DNA from: Paraglaciecola mesophila KMM 241
GTDB lineage: Bacteria; Pseudomonadota; Gammaproteobacteria; Enterobacterales; Alteromonadaceae
Assembly: GCF_000315015.1 (NCBI RefSeq)
Contig: NZ_BAEP01000018.1
Coordinates: forward strand, 1 to 64,000
Length of the DNA stretch: 64,000 bases
Reading direction: 5' to 3'
The notes beneath the pieces were generated by a model. It was not told the origin of the DNA. It worked only from the letters and a program-made list of their open reading frames with translations, and searched no databases. The first letter of the stretch is position 1; each line of letters opens with the position of its first letter. Position numbers and translations under genes: made by a program. Below, piece by piece: positions 35,534-45,020 of this stretch.

Positions 35534-36544
35534 TTAGAAAATGTTTTCGACACTTAGCCCACATAGTAGAACGAGGCATGAGAATAACCAGGCACTGCGC
35601 TGAACAAGGTTAATACTTCGTGGTATATCGGCTAGGGTAACGAGCTCGCCATTGCCTAATATTGGGCTATGAACTGCGTTGCCTTGGTAGTGTGATACTC
35701 CCCCAATGGTGAAACCAAGCGCACCTGCTCCGGTTGCCATACAGCGACCGCCGTTTTTGCTTTTGTAGCGTTTAGCTTGCTGCCATGCGCGTGCTAAATG
35801 TGTGAAACGAATAGGTGCTGGAGCGGCCAATACATAGAGTAGCGATGTGCAATAAGCGCTTAACCAACCTAAGTGGTCATCCGCTCGGGCGGCCCACCAA
35901 CCAAAATGTAAAAAGCGCGGTGCTTTATAGCCCCACATAGCATCAAGGGTATTAGCAAAACGATGTAATACCGCCAGTGGCGCACCGCCAATGGCGAAAT
36001 AAAACAAGCTGGCTATCACGCCGTCGTGGCCATTTTCTAAAACCGATTCTACCGCGGCGCGGCTCATGTCGTTTGGCGTTAGCTGGGCTGTATCTCGGCT
36101 GACCATATAGCTGGTGAAATGGCGGGCTTTGGTGATGTCGCCTTGTGCTAACGGATGGTAAATCTGCATTGCGTGCTCTTTGAGGCTTTGCATCCCAATG
36201 GTTAAGTACAGCACAAACGCATTTAGTAAACACATCAAAACCGTCAGCAATAACGCGTCGTTGTTCAGGGTATATTGCATAGCACTATAGTTGAGAACCC
36301 ATAAAAACACTGGCATAGGCAGAACGAGTATTAGCCAACACAGAGCACCTTTGATGCGTGTTTTTGCAAAGGATGCTTGCTTTGCCGTGAATCGTTGAGT
36401 ATTCACTTTAGCCTCTAAGCGATTTACAAAATACCCAAACCCTACAAGGGGATGAAAGCGTTTAGGCTCACCTAATACTTTATCAAGCAGCAAGGCGAAC
36501 AACATTTGCGCGCCTATAACGGTCAAGCTTGAAAAAGACAACAT
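35534..36544 (-). CDS. cbiB: Adenosylcobinamide-phosphate synthase CbiB
   Basis: Taking ATG 36544 the protein has 336 residues with about four to five membrane helices. Family motifs are FALLLDKVLGEPKRFHPLVGFG near the N-terminus, a central RDTAQLTPNDMSRAAVES followed by ENGHDGVIASLFYFAIGGAP, and W-x-x-ARADDHLGWLSA. CbiB attaches aminopropanol phosphate to adenosylcobyric acid at the inner membrane. An in-frame start at 36601 would overlap the preceding gene by 35 bases; the internal ATG, 22 bases after that stop, fits the family start better. Confidence 0.93.
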   Translation of the reverse strand: MLSFSSLTVIGAQMLFALLLDKVLGEPKRFHPLVGFGYFVNRLEAKVNTQRFTAKQASFAKTRIKGALCWLILVLPMPVFLWVLNYSAMQYTLNNDALLLTVLMCLLNAFVLYLTIGMQSLKEHAMQIYHPLAQGDITKARHFTSYMVSRDTAQLTPNDMSRAAVESVLENGHDGVIASLFYFAIGGAPLAVLHRFANTLDAMWGYKAPRFLHFGWWAARADDHLGWLSAYCTSLLYVLAAPAPIRFTHLARAWQQAKRYKSKNGGRCMATGAGALGFTIGGVSHYQGNAVHSPILGNGELVTLADIPRSINLVQRSAWLFSCLVLLCGLSVENIF

Positions 36545-36566
36545 GCTCGCCACCCCAGTGCTTATC

Positions 36567-37238
36567 TCAGTCAAGGAGGCCGCCCCATTCCAGTGTGTCA
36601 TTTTGATAGCTAAGCAGCATGCCTTGGGTGTTTTTTAGTGGGCTAGGTTGGGTGAACATGCTCATCAAACAGGCGAGAGCGTCGCCATGACTGATAACGA
36701 GTACATTGTGCTGCACTTGTGATGGCTTGCTGTTTAGTGCTTTGGAATATGCGATAGAGATAAGCGCTTTTTGCATTCGCTGACGCACGGTATCTGTGCT
36801 TTCACTCTGCTTGAGGCTGTTATTAAGGTCATGGCTGTCCGGTGGAGTGATATGCGTTTGTTGGTAACAAAGAGTATTGAACTGGTGAAATTCAGCCAGC
36901 AGGGCAACAGCTTTTCCTTGCCAAGCACCTAAATGTCGTTCGGCTAAATCCGCAGTGCACTGGGGCTTGGTTAGTTGTCTGTGGTGTACTTCCTTAGTGA
37001 GAAACTCGACGCAAATCTGGGCGGTTTGTTGGGCGCGGCCAAGATGCGAACTGACGATATGGTTGATTTCCCAATGCTTGGCTTTCAACGCCAAGGCTTG
37101 TGCTTGTGCAATTCCCTTTTCGGTTAACGGGCTTTCTAAGTGCCCTTGTAATAACCCCTTGGCGTTAAATTCACTCTGCCCATGACGGCAAAGGTAAAAA
37201 TGGACCGTATCAGGGCAACTAGCGGTAGTAGAGATCAC
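36567..37238 (-). CDS. Histidine phosphatase (second CobC-like phosphatase)
   Basis: This 223-residue protein is a phosphoglycerate-mutase-type phosphatase. The catalytic LCRHGQSEFN is near residue 17, HIVSSHLGRAQQTAQI near 60 and VISHGDALACLM near 180. Enzymes of this group hydrolyse phosphate esters through a phospho-His. In this operon it is a candidate for alpha-ribazole-5'-phosphate phosphatase, or for dephosphorylating another intermediate. A second, more CobC-like gene lies at 40510-41154, so the two may share or split the job. It lies 14 bases after btuF. Confidence 0.85.
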   Translation of the reverse strand: MISTTASCPDTVHFYLCRHGQSEFNAKGLLQGHLESPLTEKGIAQAQALALKAKHWEINHIVSSHLGRAQQTAQICVEFLTKEVHHRQLTKPQCTADLAERHLGAWQGKAVALLAEFHQFNTLCYQQTHITPPDSHDLNNSLKQSESTDTVRQRMQKALISIAYSKALNSKPSQVQHNVLVISHGDALACLMSMFTQPSPLKNTQGMLLSYQNDTLEWGGLLD

Positions 37239-37252
37239 GTTTGCAAACTCGG

Positions 37253-38308
37253 TTAATGGGGTAAAGGCGTATCAGTTTGGTAAAACTGACGGGCCTTATC
37301 GATTTGTTCGCACATCAGCGCCACTTCATCCAGCATGCGGCTGGTCATGCGGTGTACTTTGTCAGCATTGGGGTGAAAGATAAAACCGTTCTTGGCCGCT
37401 GGAATGTGCTGCCACTGGGCCCAATTCAAAGCGTCAGGTGTGTCGGAGGCATGCTGCGTCGGTTGAATAATGACTTGCGGCAATGTCACTAGCACCTGCT
37501 CTAAGCCGACGGATGGATAGTCATCGCTGGCGTTGGCAAAAGGGTTTTTGGCACCACAAAGGGCTAATTGTTGTTGCGGCCATGCATTGTTTGCCACTGT
37601 GCGCAATGGCCTAGACCAAAGCTCATAAAAGGTGCGCATAGGGGCCTTTTTTGCATAGCGCGCTTTGAGCATGTCAAGCTGCTCCCTATATTGGGAAGCG
37701 GCTGGTTCGGCAACGTCTTCGCGTCCCGTGAGCTGACCTAGCATGAGGAGTTCGTCCCCGACCTGTGACAAGGTCGTAGGATTAGAATATATAACCTTAA
37801 TTTTGTACTGCTTTAGCCGTGCTAAATCGTCTCCTGGGTTACCGGTTTTCCATGCAATCACCACGTCAGGCTGCAGTTGCACGATCTTTTCAATTTGCAG
37901 GCGAGCGTAGTTACCAATTTGTAGAATGTCTTTGGCTGATTCTGGGTAATCTGCATGGGCTGTGGTGGCGATAACTTGCTGGCCCGCACCTACTTCAAAA
38001 AGCGATTCGACGATATGTGGTGCCAACGCAATAATGCGCAGTTTTTGCCGTTTATCTTTGCTAAGTTGTGTTATTTCATCAAAGATCGCATCAACTTCAG
38101 ATATTTTCAGTTGACCACTATTGCCTGGGTTGCTAGCCGCATTATTTACCTCACTGCCAAGCGCATCATCAACAGCGGCATTAGGATCGGCACTTTTACT
38201 TTTAGCTGTTTCATTTTGGGCATAAACGCTTGGTGTATTGAGCGCTAGCGCGACAACACACATTAACAGCCAAACGAGCTTATTTTGCTTGGTCGCCGTC
38301 ATTACCAA
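37253..38308 (-). CDS. btuF: Cobalamin-binding periplasmic protein BtuF-like
   Basis: This 351-residue protein has a signal peptide (VWLLMCVVALALNTPSVYAQ) and a low-complexity stretch to about residue 75. It then has the class III substrate-binding fold: RIIALAPHIVESLFEVGAG, ADYPESAKDILQIGNYARL and KIVQLQPDVVIAWKTGNP, as in BtuF and HutB. It delivers corrinoids to the BtuCD transporter in the inner membrane. Placed among cobalamin genes, it is best called BtuF. Its start overlaps the btuR stop by seven bases, implying translational coupling. The mature N-terminal linker is longer than in E. coli BtuF. Confidence 0.88.
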   Translation of the reverse strand: MVMTATKQNKLVWLLMCVVALALNTPSVYAQNETAKSKSADPNAAVDDALGSEVNNAASNPGNSGQLKISEVDAIFDEITQLSKDKRQKLRIIALAPHIVESLFEVGAGQQVIATTAHADYPESAKDILQIGNYARLQIEKIVQLQPDVVIAWKTGNPGDDLARLKQYKIKVIYSNPTTLSQVGDELLMLGQLTGREDVAEPAASQYREQLDMLKARYAKKAPMRTFYELWSRPLRTVANNAWPQQQLALCGAKNPFANASDDYPSVGLEQVLVTLPQVIIQPTQHASDTPDALNWAQWQHIPAAKNGFIFHPNADKVHRMTSRMLDEVALMCEQIDKARQFYQTDTPLPH

Positions 38309-38934
38309 TCAATTCCTTTTTGCGCCTTAATACCCGCCTCAAATGCATGTTTGATAGGACGTACTTCGCTGACGGTGTCGGCTAGTTCAATCACCGCGCG
38401 GTGACAGGCACGCCCCGTGATCACCACATGCTGATTGACAGGGCGATTTTCCAGAGCGACTAATACGTCATCCAAATCGATGTATTTGTAGGTCAACATG
38501 TAGGTAATTTCATCGAGTAGCAGTAAATCGATGCTTGGGTCTTGCAAACATGTTTTGCTAAATTCCCACGCCTTTTGTGCTGCGGCTTTGTCGGTTTCTT
38601 TGTCTTGGGTTTCCCAAGTGAAGCCTGTGCCCATAACGTGAAACTCCACGCCTAGTTTTTCTAATAAATCACGCTCTCCGCAAGGCCAAGTGCCTTTTAC
38701 ATATTGTACGACGCAAGCTTTTAAGCCATGACCGACTGCTCGGGCGACTGTACCAAAACCAGAGGTTGATTTACCTTTACCGTTACCTGTGATGACAATC
38801 AATACGCCTTTTTCGACTTGCGCGTTGGCGATACGCTCATCCACTTTGGCTTTTTGCTGCTGCATACGTGCCTTATGGCGACTATTTTCGTCTTTGTCTT
38901 CGTCTTTTTTGTTGTTTGATGGGGTGTCTGACAT
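38302..38934 (-). CDS. btuR: Cob(I)yrinic acid a,c-diamide adenosyltransferase (BtuR/CobO type)
   Basis: From ATG 38934 (GGAG upstream) the protein has 210 residues. A charged N-terminal helix is followed by the P-loop VITGNGKGKSTSGFGTVARA, with VVQYVKGTWPCGERDLLE and LLLLDEITYMLTYKYID, diagnostic of the CobA/CobO/BtuR class. It transfers the adenosyl group of ATP to cobalt in corrinoids, the step needed for coenzyme B12 formation and for using imported corrins. It follows cobQ with only four bases between stop and start. An upstream in-frame start at 39021 would lie inside cobQ and is unlikely. Confidence 0.95.
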   Translation of the reverse strand: MSDTPSNNKKDEDKDENSRHKARMQQQKAKVDERIANAQVEKGVLIVITGNGKGKSTSGFGTVARAVGHGLKACVVQYVKGTWPCGERDLLEKLGVEFHVMGTGFTWETQDKETDKAAAQKAWEFSKTCLQDPSIDLLLLDEITYMLTYKYIDLDDVLVALENRPVNQHVVITGRACHRAVIELADTVSEVRPIKHAFEAGIKAQKGIDW

Positions 38935-38938
38935 GAGT

Positions 38939-40513
38939 TTATGCTCCCTTTTTGCTGTGAGTCGCCGCGCTAGAAAAAGGCGGCGCGGTAAATTGTTGTT
39001 CAATAATGGCGTGAATGGCATCCCAGTTGAGATGCTCTTGGCACACCTGAGCTAAGCGCTCTATTTCATGCTCTTGTTGCGCCGCATAGTCTTCGGCTAG
39101 TTTTGTATTGGCACCTGCCCATGATAGTAGCTGTTGCAAAGCCAGTGGGGAATCGAACAGGCCATGCAAATAACTACCCGCGACTTGGTTATCGTCACTG
39201 ATACAGCCTTCATACTCGCCGTTGTTTAATAAGATCATCGGCCGCGCATTATCAGCTCGCACGCTAGTGCCTATGTGAATTTCGTAGCCTCGAATAGGTG
39301 CGCTGCCACCTTGTTGGATTAATAAGTCCCCGTGACTTTGGGTAAGCTGTTTTTGTGCTTGTAATTGCGTTGTGATAGGCAAAAAACCTAAGCCTTCGCT
39401 GATGCCTGGCGTATCTTCAATGCCGTTGGGATCTGCAATACTTTGGCCCAACATTTGATAACCACCACAAATGCCCAATACCTTACCGCCATAGCGCAGG
39501 TGTCGCTGAAGTGCTTTGTCCCAGTGCATCTCTTTAAGTAGCGCCAAGTCGGCGCGCACATTTTTGCTGCCAGGCAAAATAATTAAATCACAGGGGGGAA
39601 TAGACGAGTGCTGGGCCACAAAGGTCAGTTTTACTTCGGGGTGTACCCGCAGCATGTCGAAATCAGTATGGTTACTGATGCGTTTAAATACTGGAACACA
39701 TATGTGAATTCGTATGTTTTGTTCATCCAAATTCTGCTCAGCTTGAATCGCGTCTTCAGCAGCCAATTGTAAGTTGTGAATATAGGGCAGCACACCTAAC
39801 ACTGGCTTTTTTGTGCGGTCTTCTAGCCAGGTTAAACCTGACTCGAGTAGTTTTATGTCGCCACGAAATTTATTGATTACAAAGCCGACGACGCGATTTT
39901 GTTCAGATTCTGACAGTAAATCTAATGTGCCAACAAGTTGAGCGAATACGCCGCCGCGATCGATATCCGCTACTATGATCACCGGGCAGTCAACGGCTTC
40001 GGCAAAGCCCATATTAGCGATATCACCTTTGCGTAAATTTATCTCGGCTGGGCTGCCTGCGCCTTCTACCACTATCACATCATATTCGTCGCTTAAGCGC
40101 TGGTGAGAGTTAAGCACGGCTTGCATAGCGACTTGTTTGTAGTCGTGGTATTTCTTTGCTTGCATGTCTGATACGGCTTTACCGTGAATGATCACCTGTG
40201 CGCCTGTATCTGAACTGGGTTTAAGTAACACTGGGTTCATGTGAACGCTGGGCTCAACGCCGGCAGCTTGTGCTTGAACCGCTTGCGCACGGCCTATTTC
40301 ACCGCCGTCTTTAGTGACTGCGCTATTGAGGGCCATATTTTGTGGCTTAAAAGGAGCCACCCTAAAATCGCTATTTTTCAAGCAGCGACAAAACCCCGCC
40401 ACGAGCATGCTTTTACCCGCATCTGACGTAGTGCCTTGGATCATAACGGTCGCGCTTTTAGTGGTTATGCTTTTAGGGGGCGGGTTTTTAACGGTCATGC
40501 TTTTGACGGTCAT
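38939..40513 (-). CDS. cobQ: Cobyric acid synthase CobQ/CbiP
   Basis: This 524-residue two-domain amidotransferase has an N-terminal dethiobiotin-synthetase-like ATPase domain ([20 protein letters not shown]) and a central [11 protein letters not shown] and [17 protein letters not shown]. The C-terminal class I glutaminase domain has the nucleophile Cys in [14 protein letters not shown] near residue 350 and SYLHGLFDS. It amidates adenosylcobyrinic acid a,c-diamide at four positions. The first 22 residues are a repetitive MTVKS-like extension. The start overlaps the cobC stop (ATGA). No gene for making the corrin substrate is present in the window. Confidence 0.95.
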   Translation of the reverse strand: MTVKSMTVKNPPPKSITTKSATVMIQGTTSDAGKSMLVAGFCRCLKNSDFRVAPFKPQNMALNSAVTKDGGEIGRAQAVQAQAAGVEPSVHMNPVLLKPSSDTGAQVIIHGKAVSDMQAKKYHDYKQVAMQAVLNSHQRLSDEYDVIVVEGAGSPAEINLRKGDIANMGFAEAVDCPVIIVADIDRGGVFAQLVGTLDLLSESEQNRVVGFVINKFRGDIKLLESGLTWLEDRTKKPVLGVLPYIHNLQLAAEDAIQAEQNLDEQNIRIHICVPVFKRISNHTDFDMLRVHPEVKLTFVAQHSSIPPCDLIILPGSKNVRADLALLKEMHWDKALQRHLRYGGKVLGICGGYQMLGQSIADPNGIEDTPGISEGLGFLPITTQLQAQKQLTQSHGDLLIQQGGSAPIRGYEIHIGTSVRADNARPMILLNNGEYEGCISDDNQVAGSYLHGLFDSPLALQQLLSWAGANTKLAEDYAAQQEHEIERLAQVCQEHLNWDAIHAIIEQQFTAPPFSSAATHSKKGA

Positions 40514-41154
40514 AGTGAGTTCTCATTAAACGGTGGTTTGGCGATAAAGTTCACCACAGGAACCGCTTGCTCGTATTCTGCGATAGAGACACGCGTTAGG
40601 CTGGCATAGCCAATTTGCAACTTGGCGTACCAATCACCCTGTTGCCAATTTGCAGATAACACATCAGCTAAAATTTGGCGTATCACGCCGCCATGGCTAA
40701 CCACTAAGCAGTTTTGCCCTTGATGCTTAGTGGTTAAACGCTGCCAACAATGCATTACTCGTTGATGAAAGTTTTTTAAGGATTCGGCGTTTGGTAAGGT
40801 GTTATGCATGGGCTCTTGCCAAAACGCATTTAGATCAAACCATTGCTCGCTTAGATCATCAAAGGGAATTCCGTCATACAAACCGAAATCACACTCCTGT
40901 AGATCGTCTTCAATTACCAGTGGCACGGACAAAAATTCGGCGAATGCCTTGGCAAAATGGAGGCAGCGTAGGCGAGGCGATGAAATGACGACATCTACTT
41001 TTGACGTTTTCTGCATTTGCGCCTGCATAGCGTGCAAACCCTGGTCACTGAGGGGGATGTCGGTCTTGCCATAAAGTGCTGCTGGGCCGTCAACTTGACC
41101 ATGGCGCAGCAAATTGAATGTGGTTGGGGTAGCTTGCATCTGGTTATTACTCAC
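40510..41154 (-). CDS. cobC: Alpha-ribazole-5'-phosphate phosphatase CobC
   Basis: This 214-residue histidine phosphatase has [20 protein letters not shown] near residue 12, the [13 protein letters not shown] feature seen in CobC. It also has [35 protein letters not shown] and [13 protein letters not shown]. It removes the phosphate from alpha-ribazole phosphate (or adenosylcobalamin phosphate) in nucleotide-loop assembly. It overlaps cobU by eight bases and cobQ by four, so it sits in a tightly coupled cobU-cobC-cobQ stretch. This is the better CobC candidate of the two phosphatases. Confidence 0.9.
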   Translation of the reverse strand: MSNNQMQATPTTFNLLRHGQVDGPAALYGKTDIPLSDQGLHAMQAQMQKTSKVDVVISSPRLRCLHFAKAFAEFLSVPLVIEDDLQECDFGLYDGIPFDDLSEQWFDLNAFWQEPMHNTLPNAESLKNFHQRVMHCWQRLTTKHQGQNCLVVSHGGVIRQILADVLSANWQQGDWYAKLQIGYASLTRVSIAEYEQAVPVVNFIAKPPFNENSL

Positions 41155-41704
41155 CTTGAGGGCGTTTTAATGCCATGGGTAACCCTGCGGCAACAAAGGT
41201 AACCTGATCTGCGATACTTGCCACTGCTTGATTCAACCAACCCGCTTGATCAACGAATTTTCGAGTGACGTCCCCCATGGGGATAATGCCTAAGCCAACT
41301 TCGTTTGCCACCATAATAACGCTCGATTTACTGGCGCGAAGGGCCTGGATAAAGCCTTGAAATAGCATGCTGAAATCTTGCTGTGGTTGATGGTACAACT
41401 GGTTGTTTAGCCAAAGTGTTAAACAGTCGATGAGCAATATTGCCTGTTCGTTATCTGTGGTAGCGTCCTTGTCTGAATACTGCTCGATATACTCAGTTAA
41501 ATTCAGCGGAACTTCAGCTAACGCCCAATGGTCTGGACGCTCTTGTTGATGGCGCATAATGCGCTTAGCCATTTCTGTGTCTGTCGCGGTAGCGGTGGCT
41601 ACAAAAGTGACATTTTTGCCAGATTGTTGGCTTAAGTTGAGGGCTTGTTGTAACGCAAAGTTGGATTTTCCTGAGCGTGCACCGCCGATAATTAAATGCA
41701 GCAT
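41147..41704 (-). CDS. cobU: Adenosylcobinamide kinase / guanylyltransferase CobU
   Basis: From ATG 41704 (GGAG spaced normally) the protein has 185 residues. It starts MLHLIIGGARSGKSNFALQQ, the P-loop of CobU/CobP. It also has VTFVATATATDTEMAKRI and HQQERPDHWALAEVP, whose His is the guanylylation site region, and VIMVANEVGLGIIPMGDVTRKF. It phosphorylates adenosylcobinamide and forms adenosylcobinamide-GDP for CobS. Kinase activity allows salvage of imported cobinamide. A TTG five codons upstream (41719) is less likely. It is 85 bases downstream of cobS. Confidence 0.95.
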   Translation of the reverse strand: MLHLIIGGARSGKSNFALQQALNLSQQSGKNVTFVATATATDTEMAKRIMRHQQERPDHWALAEVPLNLTEYIEQYSDKDATTDNEQAILLIDCLTLWLNNQLYHQPQQDFSMLFQGFIQALRASKSSVIMVANEVGLGIIPMGDVTRKFVDQAGWLNQAVASIADQVTFVAAGLPMALKRPQGE

Positions 41705-41789
41705 TGATAAGCTCTCCAACAGAATGTTTGTAGTGATTTAATGCTACGTGTGAGGGGCGAGTTTAAGACTGTTTTTATGAATAGTAAGC

Positions 41790-42599
41790 TCATAAAAGAA
41801 AGCCTATGGTTTGTTCATTCACTGTTTTAGGTAACGTCACAATCAACAAAAGATAAATGAGTAACTCTTGTACTTGTTGAGCAAAGCCTAAGCAGTCCCC
41901 TGTATAGCCAGAAATATGTTTTTTAAACCAATATTTGAGGGCAAAGCGCAGCACACATGCACTGACTAAGACGAGTATTGCACTGGATAGGGGTAACCAC
42001 AGTACCGCAGGTACACTTGAGGCGAACAGCCAGAGTAACACTCGAGGTTGCATAGGCTGTGCGAACGGGCGACTTTTACTGTTATCACTATTTTGCCGTG
42101 CATAAGGGAGGTGTTGCACATGGGAAATAGCCAACCCGCGAGACAAAGGGTAGGCAATCCCTAAGGCAAGCAGTAGGTGCTGATCCGCGGCCAGCGAGCT
42201 CAGCAGTACGAATTTAGTTAACAGCGCACAAATCAGTGCGCAGGTACCATATGTGCCAATTTGGCTGTCTTTCATGATGGCTAACTTGCGCGCTATAGTC
42301 TGACCTCCCCAAAAACCGTCGGCGGTATCTGCTAAGCCATCTTCATGTATCGCTCCTGTCAGTATCAGGCTTATTATAATCAGTAAGCACACTGTCGGGG
42401 TTATTCCTAATTGGGGTAGCATGAAGCAGTAAAATGCGCTTAAAAAAGCAGCCAGCAGCCAACCAACTAATGGAAAGTATCGCCCCGCTTGGTGTAATTT
42501 TCGTGGGCTGTAATCAATTGCAGCAGGCACCGGTAAGCGGGTGAAAAAACTCACTGCTAATAGCATTAAATTGAACTGATACTTTAAGAATCGAGTCAT
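41790..42599 (-). CDS. cobS: Adenosylcobinamide-GDP ribazoletransferase CobS
   Basis: This 269-residue membrane protein has FFTRLPVPAAIDYSPRKLHQ near residue 18, then GRYFPLVGWLLA and the invariant HEDGLADTADGFWGG near residue 86. RKLAIMKDSQIGTYGTCAL follows, and then several membrane helices. CobS joins alpha-ribazole (phosphate) to adenosylcobinamide-GDP, the last chemical step of cobalamin assembly, in the inner membrane. It follows cobT after 35 bases. Confidence 0.95.
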   Translation of the reverse strand: MTRFLKYQFNLMLLAVSFFTRLPVPAAIDYSPRKLHQAGRYFPLVGWLLAAFLSAFYCFMLPQLGITPTVCLLIIISLILTGAIHEDGLADTADGFWGGQTIARKLAIMKDSQIGTYGTCALICALLTKFVLLSSLAADQHLLLALGIAYPLSRGLAISHVQHLPYARQNSDNSKSRPFAQPMQPRVLLWLFASSVPAVLWLPLSSAILVLVSACVLRFALKYWFKKHISGYTGDCLGFAQQVQELLIYLLLIVTLPKTVNEQTIGFLL

Positions 42600-42634
42600 G
42601 TTCGTCTTTATTTCGCTAACGCCGCAGTCGTCAT

Positions 42635-43768
42635 TTATACCGTCACCCCAGCGCTTTCAAACGTAGCCATATCATTGTAGAAACTGGCTGCGGCTTGCAA
42701 CAAGGGTAAAGCCAGCGCTGCTCCAGTGCCTTCGCCAAGGCGCAAACCTAACGACAATAGCGGGCGAGCATCTAATTGAGCCAACACTTGCTGGTGGGCG
42801 TGTTCTGCTGAGCAGTGCGCAAACAACATATAATCCCGTGCGCGCGGCGCTATGCGCACGGCAATCAGCGCGGCCACACTGACAATGAACCCATCCACTA
42901 AGATACTTTTACCGGCTTTTGCGGTTTCGAGTATGGCACCCACAATTTGCGCGATTTCAAAACCACCTACTTCCATCAATGCTGTTTGAGGGGTAAAGGC
43001 TTTTGTGCCGTGGACTTTGTTGACTCGCTCTAAAGCATCTTCAATGAGCTGAATTTTTTTGCCGAGCTGTTCATCCGTTATGCCGGTGCCTTTGCCCGTT
43101 GTGCGCTGTGGGCTCAAACCGCAAATGAGTGATAATAAGGCTGATGCGCTACTAGTATTGCCAATGCCCATTTCGCCAAATGCCAGTACATTGCTGCCTT
43201 GGGCGATATGCTGTGCAGCAATATTTGCTCCCATCGCTAGCGCTTGCTCTGCTTGGGTTTGTGTCATCGCTGCTTGCTTTGAAAAGTCAGCCGTACCTTG
43301 GCCTGTTGTCTGTTCAATCAACATATTGCTTGCTGATTTGCGGGCATTGTCGCTAACTGGGCTGAGCATACCGGCATCGATGACTTTCATCTGCCAGCCT
43401 AGCGCGGTGCTAAAGCAGTTGATTGCCGCACCGCCATTGAGAAAATTGAGCACCATTTGCTGGGTGACGTCAGATGGGGCAATACTGATGCCATTGGCTG
43501 CAATACCGTGATCGGCGGCAAAGACCAGCATAACAGGCTTGTTTATTTCGATTCTGGTTTCAATTCGGCTGCTTCTTTGCGAGGGGCTTTGTTGTATTTG
43601 AGCAAGCTGGCGAGCGAGATCTTCAAGCTGCCCGAGGGCCCCTAAGGGCTTGGTTTTATTATTAATTTTCTCGTCTATATTGTTAAGGTTACTGGTATCG
43701 GCGGGCAATATTTGCCAGTGAGACTGATCGAATACAGATGAAGATAATGAATGTTGTTGTTCTGACAT
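42635..43768 (-). CDS. cobT: Nicotinate-nucleotide:dimethylbenzimidazole phosphoribosyltransferase CobT
   Basis: Preferring ATG 43768 (AAGGAAGG upstream), the protein has 377 residues. It has NNKTKPLGALGQLEDLARQLA, FAADHGIAANGISIAPSDVTQQM (positions about 89-111), GEMGIGNTSSASAL and LVDGFIVSVAALIA. The catalytic Glu is in LRLGEGTGAALALPLL near the C-terminus. It forms alpha-ribazole phosphate from nicotinate mononucleotide and a lower-ligand base such as dimethylbenzimidazole. An in-frame start at 43885 would add a 39-residue Ala/Lys-rich leader. The base itself must come from elsewhere, since no bluB or bza gene is here. Confidence 0.95.
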   Translation of the reverse strand: MSEQQHSLSSSVFDQSHWQILPADTSNLNNIDEKINNKTKPLGALGQLEDLARQLAQIQQSPSQRSSRIETRIEINKPVMLVFAADHGIAANGISIAPSDVTQQMVLNFLNGGAAINCFSTALGWQMKVIDAGMLSPVSDNARKSASNMLIEQTTGQGTADFSKQAAMTQTQAEQALAMGANIAAQHIAQGSNVLAFGEMGIGNTSSASALLSLICGLSPQRTTGKGTGITDEQLGKKIQLIEDALERVNKVHGTKAFTPQTALMEVGGFEIAQIVGAILETAKAGKSILVDGFIVSVAALIAVRIAPRARDYMLFAHCSAEHAHQQVLAQLDARPLLSLGLRLGEGTGAALALPLLQAAASFYNDMATFESAGVTV

Positions 43769-43997
43769 TTTTTGTGCCTTCCTTGATGTCTTTTGAACTG
43801 GATTTATTGCTTCTTGCATAGAGCCTGAGAGCTTTTTCTCGGAGTCTGCAGTTGCTGGCGCTGCAGTTACTTCAGGATCTAACATAAGTGTTGTTCCAAT
43901 TGTGATTTGGTTGGGTTCTCAATATTCGTTGCTCGAGGGCCATTTTCTTTCATTTCTCGGTTTCCCCGATTATCTCTATTTGCACTAAGCATTGTCT

Positions 43998-45020
43998 TTA
44001 TGCCTGTCGCTGACGAATGGCGAGCAAGAAAAACACGCTGCCGATGGCTGAAGTGATTATGCCGATAGGGATTTCTTGATCAGACAGGGCGGAGCGGGCA
44101 ACGATATCGACTAATACCATAAAGCTGCCGCCGATAAGTACGCAGCCTAAAATTAAAGCGCGGCTCGTCACCCCAACCCAGCGCCGCACAATATGCGGGA
44201 TCAGCAGGCCAACAAACCCAATGCCGCCACAGTAAGCGACTATGCACGCGGTTAACGCAGCGCAAATACCTAGCGCCATTAAGCGAAGAGCGGTGACGTT
44301 GATGCCTAAGGTTTTGGCATTTTCGTCGCCCAGTAACAGGGCATCTAAACGCCGACCGAAAAGTAACAGCAGTACCACGCTGCCCATGACGACAGGTAGC
44401 ATGATCCAGGCGTACCACATTTCAGTGCGAGCAAGACTGCCCATTAGCCAGAAAATAACTTTGTTTGCGGCAAAAGGGTCGCCTAAAAATAGTAGAAAAT
44501 GACTCAGAGCACTGAGCATAAAAGACACCGCGACACCGGCTAACAGCATGTGCTCACCACGGCCACCAAAAGACGTGGCGGCCAACGCTTGCACTAATGT
44601 GACCGCAAATATTGCGCCTAAAAAAGCGGCTACAGGCAAAGCGATGGAAAAAGGTACATCCGGCAGCATACCGAATATGGTTAAGGTTTCGCCTATTTGG
44701 CTGTCAAATAACAGCGTGGCGATACTCGCCCCAAGCCCAGCGCCAGATACCACACCGAATAAGTAAGGATCAGCCAAACCATTCCGGGTGATGTTTTGCA
44801 ATGTAGCACCGGCCACAGCAAGACCTGCTCCAACTAAAAAGCCCACGAGTACTCGGGGTAAGCGAATTTCCCAAAATATTAGCGCGTTAACTTCAGTGCT
44901 GCACTGGCCAACCACGCAGCGATACAGCTCGGATGCTGGCAAGTCTGCAGCGCCAAAAAATATGCCGACTACGGGGGAGAGTACCGCGAGCACAAATAGC
45001 AATGACCAGCGGTTTGTCAT
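43998..45020 (-). CDS. btuC: BtuC-like cobalamin ABC transporter permease
   Basis: This 340-residue FecCD-family permease has about ten helices. It has WEIRLPRVLVGFLVGAGLAVAG near residue 50, then QNITRNGLADPYLFGVVSGAG and, in the cytoplasmic coupling loop, GGIGFVGLLIPHIVRRWVGVT near residue 265. The family imports iron-siderophores, heme or B12. Its place first in a cobalamin operon with btuD and btuF, behind a cobalamin riboswitch, points to B12. Its start overlaps the stop of btuD (ATGA), implying coupled translation. Confidence 0.9.
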   Translation of the reverse strand: MTNRWSLLFVLAVLSPVVGIFFGAADLPASELYRCVVGQCSTEVNALIFWEIRLPRVLVGFLVGAGLAVAGATLQNITRNGLADPYLFGVVSGAGLGASIATLLFDSQIGETLTIFGMLPDVPFSIALPVAAFLGAIFAVTLVQALAATSFGGRGEHMLLAGVAVSFMLSALSHFLLFLGDPFAANKVIFWLMGSLARTEMWYAWIMLPVVMGSVVLLLLFGRRLDALLLGDENAKTLGINVTALRLMALGICAALTACIVAYCGGIGFVGLLIPHIVRRWVGVTSRALILGCVLIGGSFMVLVDIVARSALSDQEIPIGIITSAIGSVFFLLAIRQRQA

